Origin: Pseudoips prasinana
Taxonomy: Eukaryota; Arthropoda; Insecta; Lepidoptera; Nolidae
DNA: 64,000 bases
Assembly: GCA_951640165.1 (NCBI GenBank)
Contig: OX621250.1
Span: 4,526,001-4,590,000, forward strand
Reading direction: 5' to 3'
Shown here: positions 31,072 to 41,523 of the stretch, piece by piece
Layout: every line of letters starts with the position of its first letter
How positions within the stretch are numbered: the stretch's first letter is position 1
Notes under the pieces: generated by a model
Databases searched by the model: none
Told to the model about the DNA's origin: nothing
Seen by the model: the letters and a program-made list of their open reading frames with translations, nothing else
Made by a program: the position numbers and the translations under genes

Positions 31072-31250
31072 TCACACTAATATTATAAAGACGAAAGTTT
31101 GTGAGTGTGTATGTTTGTTACGTCTTCATGTCTAAACGGCTGGAGCGATTTTAGTAAAATTTGGTATGGAGTTAGCTTAACACTGCAGGATTGACACATA
31201 CACTATAATTTATAAAGTTTAATGCGGGTATAGCCGCGGTGCACAGCTAG
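31072..31250 (+). mobile_element. Short Helitron-like element (179 bp)
   Basis: Host A at 31071, TC at 31072, CTAG at 31247-31250, host T at 31251. Starts TCACACTAATATTATAAAG. Ends with GCCGCGGTGCACAG hairpin sequence then CTAG. No coding capacity. Confidence 0.75.
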
Positions 31251-31261
31251 TAAATAGTTAT

Positions 31262-31680
31262 CATAATGTCAGCCAAAGGGGGGGATGGCTGACGGGTTGG
31301 CGATCGCAGTTTGATGGACATAGTTCACAGAAAAACGCTACGTATTCCCTAGGTCGATTTTTACGCGCCCCACGGGATGAGATGGGGTGATGATATGACG
31401 GTCACCGTAGCCTAGTTGGTAGTGTTCCCGCCTACGAAGCTGATGGTCCTGTGTTCGAATCCCGGTAAGTGCAAATATTTGTGTGATGAGCACGAATATT
31501 TGTTTCTGAGTCATGGATGTTTTCTATGTATATAAGTATTTATCTATCTGTATAAGTATGTATATCGTCGCCTGGTACCCATAGTACAAGCTTTGCTTAG
31601 TTTGGGGCTAGGATGATCTGTGTGACATTGTCCCTAAATATTATTATTATTATTATATCCTATGCCGTCACCACATAGCA
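31262..31680 (-). mobile_element. RTE-derived short element split by a SINE
   Basis: GACGGGTTGGCGATCGCAGT to GATGAGATGGGGTGATGATAT on the left, CTATGCCGTCACCAC on the right. ATAT is repeated at 31393-31396 and 31655-31658 around the SINE. Confidence 0.7.
31397..31654 (+). mobile_element. tRNA-headed SINE, GTAGCCTAGTTGG family, full length
   Basis: Head GACGGTCACCGTAGCCTAG, B box GTTCGAATCCC, full body, ending in (TTA)n. About 258 bp. Best reference copy of this family in the window. Confidence 0.9.
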
Positions 31681-32360
31681 AAATAGTTATTCCTCCTACA
31701 TAATTTCCCATATGCCGTCACCACATAGCAAAATAGTTATTCCTCCTACATAATTTCCCATATGCCGTCACCACATAGCAAAATAGTTATACCTCCTACA
31801 TAATTTCCCATATGCCGTCACCACATAGCAAAATAGTTATACCTCCTACATAATTTCCCATATGCCGTCACCACATAGCAAAATAGTTATACCTCCTACA
31901 TAATTTCTCATATGCCGTCACCACATAGCAAAATAGTTATACCTCCTACATAATTTCACATATGCCGTCACCACATAGCAAACTAGTTATACCTCCTACA
32001 TAATTTCCCATATGCCGTCACCACATAGCAAAATAGTTATACCTCCTACATAATTTCCCATATGCCGTCACCACATAGCAAAATAGTTATACCTCCTACA
32101 TAATTTCCCATATGCCGTCACCACATAGCAAAATAGTTATACCTCCTACATAATTTCCCATATGCCGTCTCCACATAGCAAAATAGTTATACCTCCTACA
32201 TAATTTCCCATATGCCGTCACCACATAGCAAAATAGTTATACCTCCTACATAATTTCCCATATGCCGTCACCACATAGCAAAATAGTTATACCTCCTACA
32301 TAATTTCCCATATGCCGTCACCACATAGCAAAATAGTTATACCTCCTATATAATTTCCCA
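31661..32360 (+). repeat. 50-bp minisatellite, 14 copies
   Basis: Units start TATGCCGTCACCACATAGC at exact 50-bp steps from 31661 to 32311 and contain AAAATAGTTAT(A/T)CCTCC. Few differences between units: A/T at one position, and single changes near 31908, 31956, 31982 and 32170. The first 17-20 bp of each unit equal the end of the RTE-derived element, so the array arose by amplifying its boundary plus flank. Confidence 0.95.
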
Positions 32361-32577
32361 AGCTATTTCCTAAATAAATCCATAGCCAAACCGAACGACC
32401 TTTGAGAATATAATGCGTATTATAAAGCTGTTTACGCTCGGGTGTTTGCAGAACTATCGCATTACGTTGATTGGATGGACAGACAAACATGGCTATGCTA
32501 ACTTATTGTGTATTAAAGAGGTTTTCAGAGATGCTCAAGGTTTTTGTTACGGAAATTGTTCATAGTTACTTTTACAT

Positions 32578-32822
32578 AATAATATCTGGGGACAAAGTCA
32601 CACGGATCATCCTAGCCCCAAACTAAGCAAAGCTTGTACTATGGGTACCAGGCGACGATATATATACTTATATAGATAGATAAATACTTATATACATAGA
32701 AAACATCCATGACTCAGAAACAAATATTCGTGCTCATCACACAAATATTTGCACTTACCGGGATTCGAACCCAGGACCACCAGCTTCGTAGGCAGGATCA
32801 CTACCAACTAGGCTACGGTGAC
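32578..32822 (-). mobile_element. tRNA-headed SINE, GTAGCCTAGTTGG family
   Basis: AATATCTGGGGACAAAGTC to GGCTACGGTGAC; B box complement GGGATTCGAACCC. Directly followed by a LINE 3' end. Confidence 0.85.
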
Positions 32823-32990
32823 ATACATACATAGACTCACGCCAGTTTCCCAGAGGGGTAGGCAGAGACAATGGATTTCTATTTGTCACGATCTTTGCAC
32901 ACCTCTTTTGCCTCGATTACGGTCATTATATTCTTCATACATGCTCGCCGGTTTAGGGTACTTCTGACCTGCCCTTTATTTTTGCGTCCT
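32822..32990 (-). mobile_element. LINE 3' end fragment, (TACA)n tail, copy 2
   Basis: CATACATACATAGACTCACG, then CAGAGGGGTAGGCAGAG and TTTGCACACCTCTTTTGCC, then CATGCTCGCCGGTTTAGGG. Same family as 17702 and 63762. Confidence 0.7.
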
Positions 32991-33038
32991 AATAACCTTA
33001 CTTATCCTAATAATATAAATGCGGAGTTTTATGAGTGC

Positions 33039-33265
33039 TGTGTGGTGATGGCATAGAATATCAACACCCCAACTCTTCCGCGGGGGGCGTAGAAATCGTC
33101 CGAGGGAATACCTACTAGAGAACGGGCAGCAGCGTTTTTTTGTAAACTTTGACCATCAAACTGCGATCGCCAACCCGTTTGCCAAGCGTGGCGATTATGG
33201 CATTTCCCCCCATTCTTTGGGGAGGCTTTTGTCCAGTAGTGGACGTACTTTAGCTGACATGATGA
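33039..33265 (+). mobile_element. RTE-derived short element
   Basis: GCTGTGTGGTGATGGCATAG, GAACGGGCAGCAGCG, GCGATCGCCAACCCGTTTGC, GGGGAGGCTTTTGTCCAG and GCTGACATGATGAT. A complete short derivative. Confidence 0.7.
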
Positions 33266-33276
33266 TTACTATTTAC

Positions 33277-33690
33277 TAGCTGTGCCCCGCGGTTTTGCCC
33301 GCGTTAAGCTTTATAAATTATTTTTTGTGTTACCTACACATAATAAAATCGTAGGAAAGTCAAAACTGTACATTGAATATTTTTTAAAAGGATACTTGGA
33401 GCGTGATAAACAATCGATATCGAGGCCAAAAATATAGTTTTTAGAATTTTTGTCTGTTTATCTGTTTGTTTGTATATATGTCCGGGCTAAATTTAAAAAA
33501 AGTTCTGCATGGATTTACTTTAAATTTTGCATGAATTTTACTCAGAGGTTGGGTCAACATATAGGCTACATATTATCACGCTATCACCTACAGGGGAGGA
33601 GCTGTGATAATTTATAAAATTTTACGCCGGTAAAACCGCGGTGCACAGCTAGTAGGTAATTTATAAAGTTAAACGCGAGGGAAACCGCGG
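33277..33690. mobile_element. Nested Helitron-like elements
   Basis: CTAGCTGTGCCCCGCGGTTT at 33277 is a reversed Helitron end. A plus-strand copy of the ATAATAAAATCGTAGGAAAG family sits at ~33333-33652 and ends GCACAGCTAG before T. A further tail (TTATAAAGTTAAACGCGAGG) follows to 33690. At least two insertions are overlaid. Confidence 0.65.
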
Positions 33691-33693
33691 GGC

Positions 33694-33914
33694 ACTCTCA
33701 TGATCCGATGGCACGACTAGCGTCACGACCAGAAAAGGTCAGGTATAGGACCGGCGCCTTTACGTGCTCTCCAAGTCACGGGGGTGTCATTCGGGCTGTT
33801 ACTGAGAAATTTTCTTAACAGAATAACCCCAAAATCACTTTTTGGCCCAACCCGGGATTTGAAACAAGGACCTCATTATTTACGGTTGAACTCGCTACCG
33901 CTATACCAACGAGC
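33694..33914 (-). mobile_element. tRNA-headed SINE, GTTGGTCTAGCGG family
   Basis: CTCTCATGATCCGATGGCAC to TACCGCTATACCAACGAG. Head present but decayed. Truncated at the 3' side by Helitron tail sequence. Confidence 0.75.
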
Positions 33915-34370
33915 TATATGATACTGTGTATATAAGTGTACTTTTTGGTCAACAAAAAACGTGAAATTCTTTTTTTAAATAAGCGAGTAAAAGTATAATG
34001 AAAATGGTTAAAGCTAATTACTTTAGGAGCTTTTCATAAATCAATTCCTCGCCTGAATTCATAGTTTCCCAAACAATAAGAACTAACACTCAATTTTAAA
34101 ACTTATGTGTTTCAGTTTTGGTGCATATTTGAAGAGCAACAACGACAACGGGAGTACGAAAATGAAATGATCATTTTTCATTTAAAACAAAAGAGATGTC
34201 AAGTAAACACTAGGGGAAATTATATGTATTAATTAATAAGGGTGTTATTATTAAGGGTTGAATGGGTATTTAGTACAATGCGTAGTTAGTTACAGAATGG
34301 GGGTAGGTTTGCAAAATGGGTTGATTTGATTTGTAAAATTAAATCACTGAAACAGATGTTTTTTTTTTTA
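33915..34370. other. Spacer, no feature recognised
   Basis: A possible acceptor and short open stretch near 34110-34220 lacks any domain pattern and is not called. Confidence 0.35.
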
Positions 34371-34374
34371 TATT

Positions 34375-34606
34375 TTGGGACAATGTCACACTGATCGTCC
34401 TAGCCCCAAACTAAGCAAAGTTTGTACTATGGGTACAAGGCGACGATATACATACTTATACAGATAGATAAATACTTAAATACATAGAAAACATCCATGA
34501 CTCAGAAACAAATATTCGTGCTCATCACACAAATATATGCACTTACCGGTATTTAAACCCAGGACCACCAGCTTCGCAGTACCAACTAGGCTACGGTGAC
34601 CGTCGA
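34375..34606 (-). mobile_element. tRNA-headed SINE, GTAGCCTAGTTGG family
   Basis: GGGACAATGTCACACTGATC to CTACGGTGACCGTC. B box damaged (GGTATTTAAACCC) and part of the A-box side deleted. Confidence 0.8.
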
Positions 34607-34699
34607 AATGGAAGCGTATATCTTTCATATTTAATATAAAAATAGATCATTCGTCCTTTTTCAGCTGGTTGTAATTCTCGACGGCGCTCATAGTTAGAA

Positions 34700-35098
34700 A
34701 CTCTCACCGGTCGTAAGTGATTGGCGAGGTTAAGCAACTAGGCTCGCGGTCAGTCCATAGATGGGTGACCGCTAAAGTGGTTTAATTTCTGAGCGTCTCC
34801 CCGTTAAGCTGTTAGTCCCAGTTGTAGCCATTAGGCAACAGTCGTTAAGCCATGTCAGAGACCTAACCGGCCGCTTCACCAACTCTGACACCAGAGCCTC
34901 TAGCACGAGTTCCTGCAGTTTACTTACTCGATCACACGTACAGTTTTCTCCCATACATTGGGCACCAGCGCCTCTCGCGGAAACTATTAAGAACTAAAGT
35001 CCTGTATGGGACGAAACTGTACGTGTGATCGAGTAATTAAACTGCAGGAACTCGTGCTAGAGGCACAGGGTAACCACTACCCATACGATAAGTAAGTA
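34700..35098 (+). mobile_element. 5S rRNA-headed SINE split by a MITE
   Basis: Head CTCTCACCGGTCGTAAGTGA, TTGGCGAGGTTAAGCAACTA, CGCGGTCAGTCCATAGATGG and GTGACCGC. Body to CAACTCTGACACCAG, then the MITE, then AGGGTAACCACTACCC and (GTAA)n. The best 5S-like head in the window. Confidence 0.85.
34895..35065. mobile_element. ~170-bp MITE inside a 5S SINE
   Basis: TIRs of about 50 bp: GCCTCTAGCACGAGTTCCTG ... ACTCGATCACACGTACAGTT. The unique centre includes ACATTGGGCACCAGCGCC. It lies exactly where the SINE should read ACACCAGGGTAACC. Target duplication not certain. Confidence 0.8.
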
Positions 35099-35107
35099 AG
35101 TATGTAT

Positions 35108-35508
35108 ATCTTGCATATTGAATCTATTGCAAGTTGAATAAGTTCAAAACTAAAATTAATTCTATGACATAATGATATATTTCTATTCTTTGATTATACT
35201 TTCATTCTTGTTTTGTTTATTATTAGTTACGCTTGGGTTAATCTAGTTAGTTATAGATATAATTTGTTTAATTTAATTACTATATAACATTAAATGTCAT
35301 CATAATATAATTTGTAAATGTAATATTAATTATTTTAATGTTTAATTTTAATTTTGTACTTAGTTTAATCTTATATAACTGTTAAATGTAGCGATTATTA
35401 TGTACGCCGTTATTGTCATATGCAGCAGTGACCATTGTTATAATATTTGCTATGTGAATTGTTAATGTTTATGATGTGGCTGTACTCAATAAATAAATAA
35501 ATTGCAGC
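35108..35508 (+). mobile_element. LINE 3' UTR fragment, copy 1
   Basis: About 400 bp, matching the minus copy at 61134-61523 nearly end to end (AAGTTCAAAACTAAAATTAA ... TGTACTCAATAAATAAATAA). Ends (AATA)n. Non-coding LINE tail of unknown clade. Confidence 0.7.
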
Positions 35509-35604
35509 TGACTGCTCTAGTTACAATCTCTCGTTTTATGAGGCTCCAGCCCAGTTATATCACTCTGTCTCCCGCTTTGCTCTGGAGGGAAGTGAAGTCT
35601 ACAT

Positions 35605-35770
35605 ATCCTACTTAATACTATAAACGGGAGAGTTTGTAAGTATGGATGGATGTTTGTTGCTCTTTCGCGTAAAAACTACTGAATGGATTTTAATGAAACT
35701 TTGCAATAATATAGCTTATACATCAGAATAACACATAGGCTACAATTTATAAAGACATTGTGTGAATTGT
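35605..35770 (+). mobile_element. Helitron 5' fragment
   Basis: A|TCCTACTTAATACTATAAAC, GGGAGAGTTTGTAAG, ACTACTGAATGGATTTTAAT, CTTATACATCAGAATAACAC. No 3' end found. Confidence 0.5.
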
Positions 35771-35981
35771 CTAAAATATGACAATAAGACGTCAGGTAAG
35801 TAGGAAAAAATCTACCATCTGCCAGCTATTCCGGCGTGCACTGCCAAAACTGCTAGAAGTACACATCCTACTAACATTATATATATATTTTTTTTTTGTT
35901 TTTTTTTTCTAATAACACATCGTCGCACTATAAAATTATAGGGTATCTAACCGCTGTGTCACGGCGTACTTTGCAAACATA

Positions 35982-36498
35982 CTAGCTGTGCCCCGCGGTT
36001 TTACTCGCGTTAAACTTTATAAATAATAGTGTATGTGTTAATCCAGGGTGTCAGCTAACTCCATACCAAATTTTATAAAAATCGCTCGAGCTGTTTAGAC
36101 GTGAAGACGTAACAAACATATACAATGTATAAGATTCTATAACAAACTTCCCAATGATATTAGAGAATTGTCTACGAATAAGTTTAAAAGAATTATTAAA
36201 GCCAAATTGTGTAGCAGGGGGCATATTACAAAATTTCTGATTATTTAAGTGATAAAAGTGGGGATTGAGTTGTTCTGATTCAACACACATGATTGTAATT
36301 AATCTTAAGTATATTTTATATTAAAAAAGGATTCCTACTGAGTTTTCTGGCAGTGTTTCTCAGTATCGGCCACGTTATGCACTACGGTAGGGTAAAAAAA
36401 TATGACGATTCCACATAAATGTAATTTTTTTACGGAATAAATGATTTTTGCCTTTGACTATACGCTCACAAACTTTCGCCTTTATAATATTAGTGTAA
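35982..36498 (-). mobile_element. Helitron-like element containing a LINE tail
   Basis: Reversed CTAG end at 35982-35985 with CCCCGCGGTTTTACTCGCG. The 5' end is AATATTAGTG on the plus strand near 36498. A LINE fragment at 36124-36458 interrupts it with TATAC duplicated at 36119-36123 and 36459-36463. Confidence 0.75.
36124..36458 (+). mobile_element. LINE 3' tail fragment, TTTGAC-tail family
   Basis: AATGTATAAGATTCTATAAC to TTTTTGCCTTTGAC. Near-identical to 14593-14915, but its truncation point lies a few bases upstream. Confidence 0.85.
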
Positions 36499-36610
36499 TA
36501 ATAGACGGACACAAATTACACCCATACTCATAACAACTATTTATGGGTCACACAAATAGTTGTCCGGCGCGGGACTCGCGAATCCGGGAAACGAAGCCGC
36601 TGCACCACAT
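36499..36610 (-). mobile_element. tRNA-headed SINE, GTGGCGCAGCGG family
   Basis: Plus strand: ATAGACGGACACAAATTACA, ATAACAACTATTTATGGGTC, AGTTGTCCGGCGCGGGAC. Head ends GAAGCCGCTGCACCACA. Confidence 0.65.
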
Positions 36611-37350
36611 TATATTATTTAATCCCATCTACAAATGGTAAATAGCAGTCTAATGGAGTTGTAAAGTCAAAGACAGTTGAGCTTCGTACACGACAAAGGC
36701 GTTTCTAGAATAATTGGAATAGAGGACAGTTCTTAAGATTAATATCCGTACTAGTAACTTGATAAGATTGCAGCTAAATCAAGGGACGGACGCAGTTGAC
36801 TTAATTAATTAAATTAACATTTTGCAACGTTCACTTCCCTACTATGTATATACCTAATACATATACAACATGTAACTTATTAACGCACATACTGAAAATA
36901 GTTTGTTCAGAATCTTTTACTGAATCGATTTTGATCATTTTTAATATAGATAATTTTTTATGGCAAAATAATTAAAACTACGGAAATTATTGTCACATTA
37001 ACCCTGTACAGTCAAAACAAATTAAAATGGACCGTAAGTCAAAGTAATAAGACTTTTTTAATCGCAGTTATATTTGTATTCATACAAATTCCATAATTCA
37101 ATACAAATAGAGAAAAATAAACTTTATTCCAAGAAACTAATTTAGTAAATAACAATGCATATACATGTTAAATAAAAAATTCTGTGTATGTATTATGATT
37201 AAAACATAATTTTCTAATTGGGGTGTAATTACGTAATTACGTCAATGTTGTATATTTACAAAAGCCAAATATTTATTTATAGGAAAAAAATAATATTATG
37301 ATTTTTTTTTTTTAATAACAGCGATTAGTATTACTATATCCGGTAGGTGT
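36611..37350. other. AT-rich spacer, no feature recognised
   Basis: No ORF or TIR seen. This is one of the longer stretches here without an obvious repeat. Confidence 0.4.
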
Positions 37351-37351
37351 A

Positions 37352-37471
37352 GGCACTTTGAGCTATCGGCCCCGGTTGTAGCCATTAGGCACCAATCGTT
37401 AAGCCATGTCAGAGGCCTAATAGGCGGCTTGAACAACTCTGACACTAGGGTAACCACTGCCCATACGATAG
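37352..37471 (+). mobile_element. 5S-headed SINE, body fragment
   Basis: GAGCTATCGGCCCCGGTTGT, GTCAGAGGCCTAATAGGCGG, ACTCTGACACTAGGGTAACC. Head absent. Confidence 0.7.
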
Positions 37472-37634
37472 GTATTATCCCCCTTGTTTAAAACAAGGGT
37501 GACTGTATGTTTTAACTAGCTTTTATTAAACTGTATATAATTATGTTTGCTCGGGTGGAATCTTGCAACGTTATCTTTTTTAAACAGTTATTATGAAAAT
37601 CTTAAACCATGTTTCAAACCTCATTAAAATTATT

Positions 37635-38175
37635 ATTATTGAAATAATGAAATTTATTCAGCACTTGGGTATTTACATACACTTGTACTTGTCAAGCTCA
37701 CAATGTATTACATAAACACAGTAATTAAAGCAACAAAATATTTTGAATTAGTCCGTCCGTGCGGTCTGTTTTGTCACATATATTTTTAATATCCTTAAAT
37801 AAATAATAAATAGCAAGTTATTAAGCTATTATTGTTACATTTAGAAATTGTATATTACAATTAAAGAATTGAAAACAACGAGCAGTTGGCTAGCGCAAAA
37901 TGCTCTCAACCAGTAGCTTAATTTAAGCGACTAATACCTGAGGGCACCCTTATGAGGTTCGGGCCACAGCTCAGGCGGCCGCTGAAGTAAAATGATGGAA
38001 TTTGAAATGGGGGTCAGATCACTTGCACGGGATTAACGATCACGTGTTAAGGGGGCAACGCGATCCTCGCTGAGGATCCTACCCTAGCTAGCCTGCGGCT
38101 TTCTCTAGCTGCCTAGGTGGACGACCCGGAGAAGAAAGCCACAAAGAAACTCCGGGCTTGCTTTTTTCGTCTTCT
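37635..38175 (-). repeat. Dispersed repeat (probable LINE 3' UTR), copy 1
   Basis: ATTCAGCACTTGGGTATT, TTAGTCCGTCCGTGCGGT, CACGGGAT, CGCGATCCTCGC, CCTGCGGCTTTCTCTA and GACGACCCGGAGAAGA also occur in order at 50190-50580. This copy has an extra ~150 bp in the middle. Orientation inferred from the AAATAATGAAAT end. Confidence 0.6.
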
Positions 38176-38382
38176 TTTGCTTTTTGTTTTCGATTTTTTT
38201 TTTGCGATCGTCCGCCCATCTGTCAAGCCTTTCAAGCGTTATGATTATGACGCATATATGGTCCGCCGCCGCACCGTGTTGTTCAGACTCTAATTTATAG
38301 ATACAATGCATAAAGATTCTCCATTTACTTCCTTCTTTCGTATGGATCTAAATCTATAGATATGGATAGATAGATTGGTGGT

Positions 38383-38543
38383 GGTGACCGTCAAAGTGAT
38401 GAGCGTCTCCGTGCTTCGAAGGATTAAGCTATCGGTCCCGTTTGTTCTTGTCAGAAGACAGTCGTTTAGCCATGAAAGCCTAGCCTGGGCGGCGTGAATA
38501 ACTCTGGCACCAGGGTAACCACTGCCCATACGATAAGTAAGTA
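38383..38543 (+). mobile_element. 5S-headed SINE, head-truncated
   Basis: Begins at GGTGACCGTCAAAGTGATG; GAGCGTCTCCGTGCTTCG; ACTCTGGCACCAGGGTAACC; (GTAA)n end. Confidence 0.7.
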
Positions 38544-38559
38544 AGAGCGCGTGTCACTT

Positions 38560-38760
38560 CATTGTTTTTTTTTAATGCTTTTGGACGGAGAGCAGCTAGC
38601 GTCCCACCTGATGGTAAGTGGTAACCGCTGCTCATGGACATTCGCAGTGCCAGGGAGCACAGCAAACCACTGCTTACCGTGAGATTAATACTCTTCTTAA
38701 ATCTCGTTTGAAGAAGGACATGTCGTAGCGCCGGGGAAAAACCGTAGCAGGTAATTGTGC
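38560..38760 (+). repeat. Dispersed lepidopteran-type repeat
   Basis: GGAGAGCAGCTAGCGTCCCA, CCTGATGGTAAGTGGTAACC, GCTCATGGACATTCGCAGTG. No coding potential found. Confidence 0.5.
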
Positions 38761-39182
38761 CACTGTTTCTGTTTCCAAGAGTTGTAGTTCAACGCTTGAC
38801 GCGTTTAAAGAAGTTTTCACTTCAATTCGTCAATCAAGCCTTGTCTTCACAACTTATGTCCAAAAGAAGCGGAGCTCAGTGGTCCAGGTACCGACCTACT
38901 TATATCTGCATCAAGGATGCAATTCTGCCGTCTTTCACTCTGTTTGTCTACAATATAGAACGTTAGAAAACTACGATAACTTTGCGGATAGTAACATCTT
39001 TATTGTTGATGCTTAAGGGTCATTTTAGCTTGAAGTATTGGCGGAGAAAGTTGGTTAACTAGAATTTAATTTCGGATCGCATTGAAAGGATTTCGAATAG
39101 AAGCAATTTCACGGATTTTCAATACAATTCGACGGTTCCTGTTGACTTCGATGTATTTGTAGTTTTATTTATTTATTTTATA
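38761..39182. other. Spacer, no feature recognised
   Basis: One short open frame (38757-38966) without a recognisable domain. Confidence 0.35.
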
Positions 39183-40256
39183 CTAGCTGGTGCCCGCGAC
39201 TTCGTCCGCGATAATTTTGAATGATAACCAATATAAATACTTATTTCTAGCAAAATCTAAAAAATATAACATTCAAAAGAAATAAGCAATATAAATTAAT
39301 GAAAACCTAACCTATAAATAACCTAGCTATGAAATAAAGTAAAGACTACTTTGCTACTGTTATTTAAAAAATTACCCGATGTCATCAATTGTCCTTAAGT
39401 AAAGTCAGTAAGTCAACTAAAGTACAATAATAATCAACGATGCATTAATCAAAAAGGTAACTCCCATTAGATTAGATTGACCCGACCTCTAAGTAATATT
39501 AATGCAAAATTTGAAGTTAATCTATGCAGTCGTTTTTGAGTTTAGCCCGGACATTCATACAGACAAACAGACAAAAATTCTAAAAACTATATTTTTGGTT
39601 TCGATATCGAATGTAGATCACGCCCAAAGTATCCTTTTAAAAAAATATTCAATGTACAGTTTTGCCTTTCCTACGATTTTATTATATGTATAGATAAGAT
39701 CATAGCTCCTCCCCCATAGGTGATAGCGTGATAATATGTAGCCTATATGTTGACCTGACCTCTTAGTAATATTAATGCAAAATTTGAAGTTAATCCATGC
39801 AGTAGTTTTTGAGTTTAGCCCGGACATACATACAGACAAACAGACAAAAATTCTAAAAACTATATTTTTGGTTTTGATATCGAATGTAGATCACGCCCCA
39901 AGTATCCTTTTAAAAAAATATTCAATGTACAGTTTTGACTTTCCTACGATTTTATTATATGTATAGATGTATAGATAAGATCACAGCTCCTCCCCCGTAG
40001 GTGATAGCGTGATAATATGTAGTCTATATGTTGACCCGACCCCTTAGTAATATTAATGCAAAATTTGAAGTTAATCCATGCAGTAGTTTTTGAGTTTAGC
40101 CCGGACATACATACAGACAAACAGACAAACAGACAAAAATTCTAAAAACTATATTTTTGGTTTTGATATCGAATGTAGATCACGCCCCAAGTATCCTTTT
40201 AAAAAAATATTCAATGTACAGTTTTGACTTTCCTACGATTTTATTATATGTATAGA
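39183..40256 (-). mobile_element. Composite Helitron with three tandem 5' modules
   Basis: In element orientation it starts A|TCTATACATATAATAAAA at 40256 and ends CTAG|T at 39186-39183 with the GCGGACGAAGTCGCGGGC hairpin. Three copies of a ~273-281-bp module repeat; AATGCAAAATTTGAAGTTAA recurs at 39501, 39774 and 40055 on the plus strand. The 3' part (39183-39478) matches the tail of the Helitron at 63-2078. The modules match the unrelated family at 54417-54741. Confidence 0.75.
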
Positions 40257-40518
40257 TTTACACAAATAAATAACAAATTTAAATTTAACACTAGATAGAT
40301 AGGTGGATAGATACAATTTATTGCACCAAATTAAAATATCACATCGTAGCAAGAAGTTACTTAAACTATAAGGTACGAACGGCGGTTTATCGCTAATGTA
40401 GCAATTTCTTCCAGACATCCGTTGGATGATAACTGCAGGGAGACAAAGTGTAAGTACAAATTTTTTTAGTAAATACACATATAATTTCTAATATCATATA
40501 AAATCTAAATATAGTTTA
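40257..40518. other. Short spacer, no feature recognised
   Basis: Contains a stretch (GATAGATAGGTGGATAGATAC, then TTATTGCACC) typical of LINE tails in reverse, but too short to assign. Confidence 0.35.
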
Positions 40519-40520
40519 TA

Positions 40521-40965
40521 CAGGCAGACCTAGGAGTTGACGTTCAAACGCAAAATTTTGATAATTTTATGATAAGGAGTATCCGAATCGCCCCCATATA
40601 CGAGTATGTTCTACGATTTTGCGTAGTTTTCGAAATAGATCTTCTTTCGTAAATTTCACCTAACATCAGTTTTCGACTTTTTTCTCGTTCTTTTGAACAT
40701 TTCTGGTTCAGTTTTTTTGTGATAACTAATTAGCATAGTTTAACCTAACACCCTAAAAAGTATGGTTTATATAATCATTGCCGAACTGACTTAGAATTTA
40801 TTCGAAAGTACTAAATTATGGGTTTGAGCTTAGGACTCAAAAAAATTCAAAGTATTAAAAAAAAACGCAGAATCGTAGCACATATGTACATGGGGGTGAT
40901 TCGGATACTCCTCATCATAAATTATCTAAATTTTTCGTTTGAACGTCAACTCCTCGGCCAACCTG
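40521..40965. mobile_element. Tc1/mariner-like MITE, intact copy
   Basis: 445 bp flanked by TA (40519-40520, 40966-40967). Long imperfect TIRs: CAGGCAGACCTAGGAGTTGA / TCAACTCCTCGGCCAACCTG, continuing over the TTCTACGATTTTGCG block. No transposase. Confidence 0.75.
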
Positions 40966-41239
40966 TATATATGTGGCTCATCTCAAATCTCAATCAGATC
41001 ACCAAATCGAGATAGGAGATAGGTTACACTTTAAATTGACATATACAATATGATATGAGTCTAACACAATAACCTTGTTTCTTGTCTTCGTTCCGAAGAG
41101 CTAAACAAAACCTTAACCTACGGATACATATGTATAACCTCCTTTATTGTAAAATAGGAGGTTCTGAATTCCTGCATTCTGTACTTTGAATCTAATTTAT
41201 GAATCACATTTGAATCTTATTTATGAATAAATAGCGCAA

Positions 41240-41395
41240 TAAACTTTATAAAGTACAGCCTATGTATTACTTATTTGAATATATAAACTTTAGTATTACT
41301 ACAAAGTTTCATCAAAATTCGGTAGTTTTGCGTAAAACAGTAAAAAGCATCATACATGCTCACAAACTTACGCATTTATAATATTAAGTAGCTTT
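41240..41395 (-). mobile_element. Helitron-like fragment
   Basis: AAACTTTATAAAGTACAGCC, TATTACTACAAAGTTTCATC, TGCTCACAAACTTACGCAT, TTATAATATTAAG. Internal and 5' parts remain; the CTAG end is lost. Confidence 0.5.
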
Positions 41396-41523
41396 ATAGA
41401 TATTGATATGTTTTTATAGTCTAGATATGTACCTACATACATTGAAACAAATTAATTGAAGATTGTATAATGAATTCAATTGAATTAATTATTTTAATAA
41501 ATTACTTATTAGAATGTATTTAT

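Noticed and set aside
31661..32360. CRISPR array suggested by regular 50-bp spacing
   Set aside because: The whole 50-bp unit repeats with no variable spacers, the genome is eukaryotic and no cas genes are present.
34110..34230. Possible host exon after GTGTTTCAG
   Set aside because: The frame is short, has no clear donor, and shows no domain or periodic pattern.
34700..34775. Functional 5S rRNA gene
   Set aside because: Only the internal promoter part resembles 5S. The first third and 3' end of 5S are absent, and every copy continues into the SINE body.
38757..38966. 69-aa plus-strand ORF
   Set aside because: It follows a dispersed repeat, has no domain and no start context.
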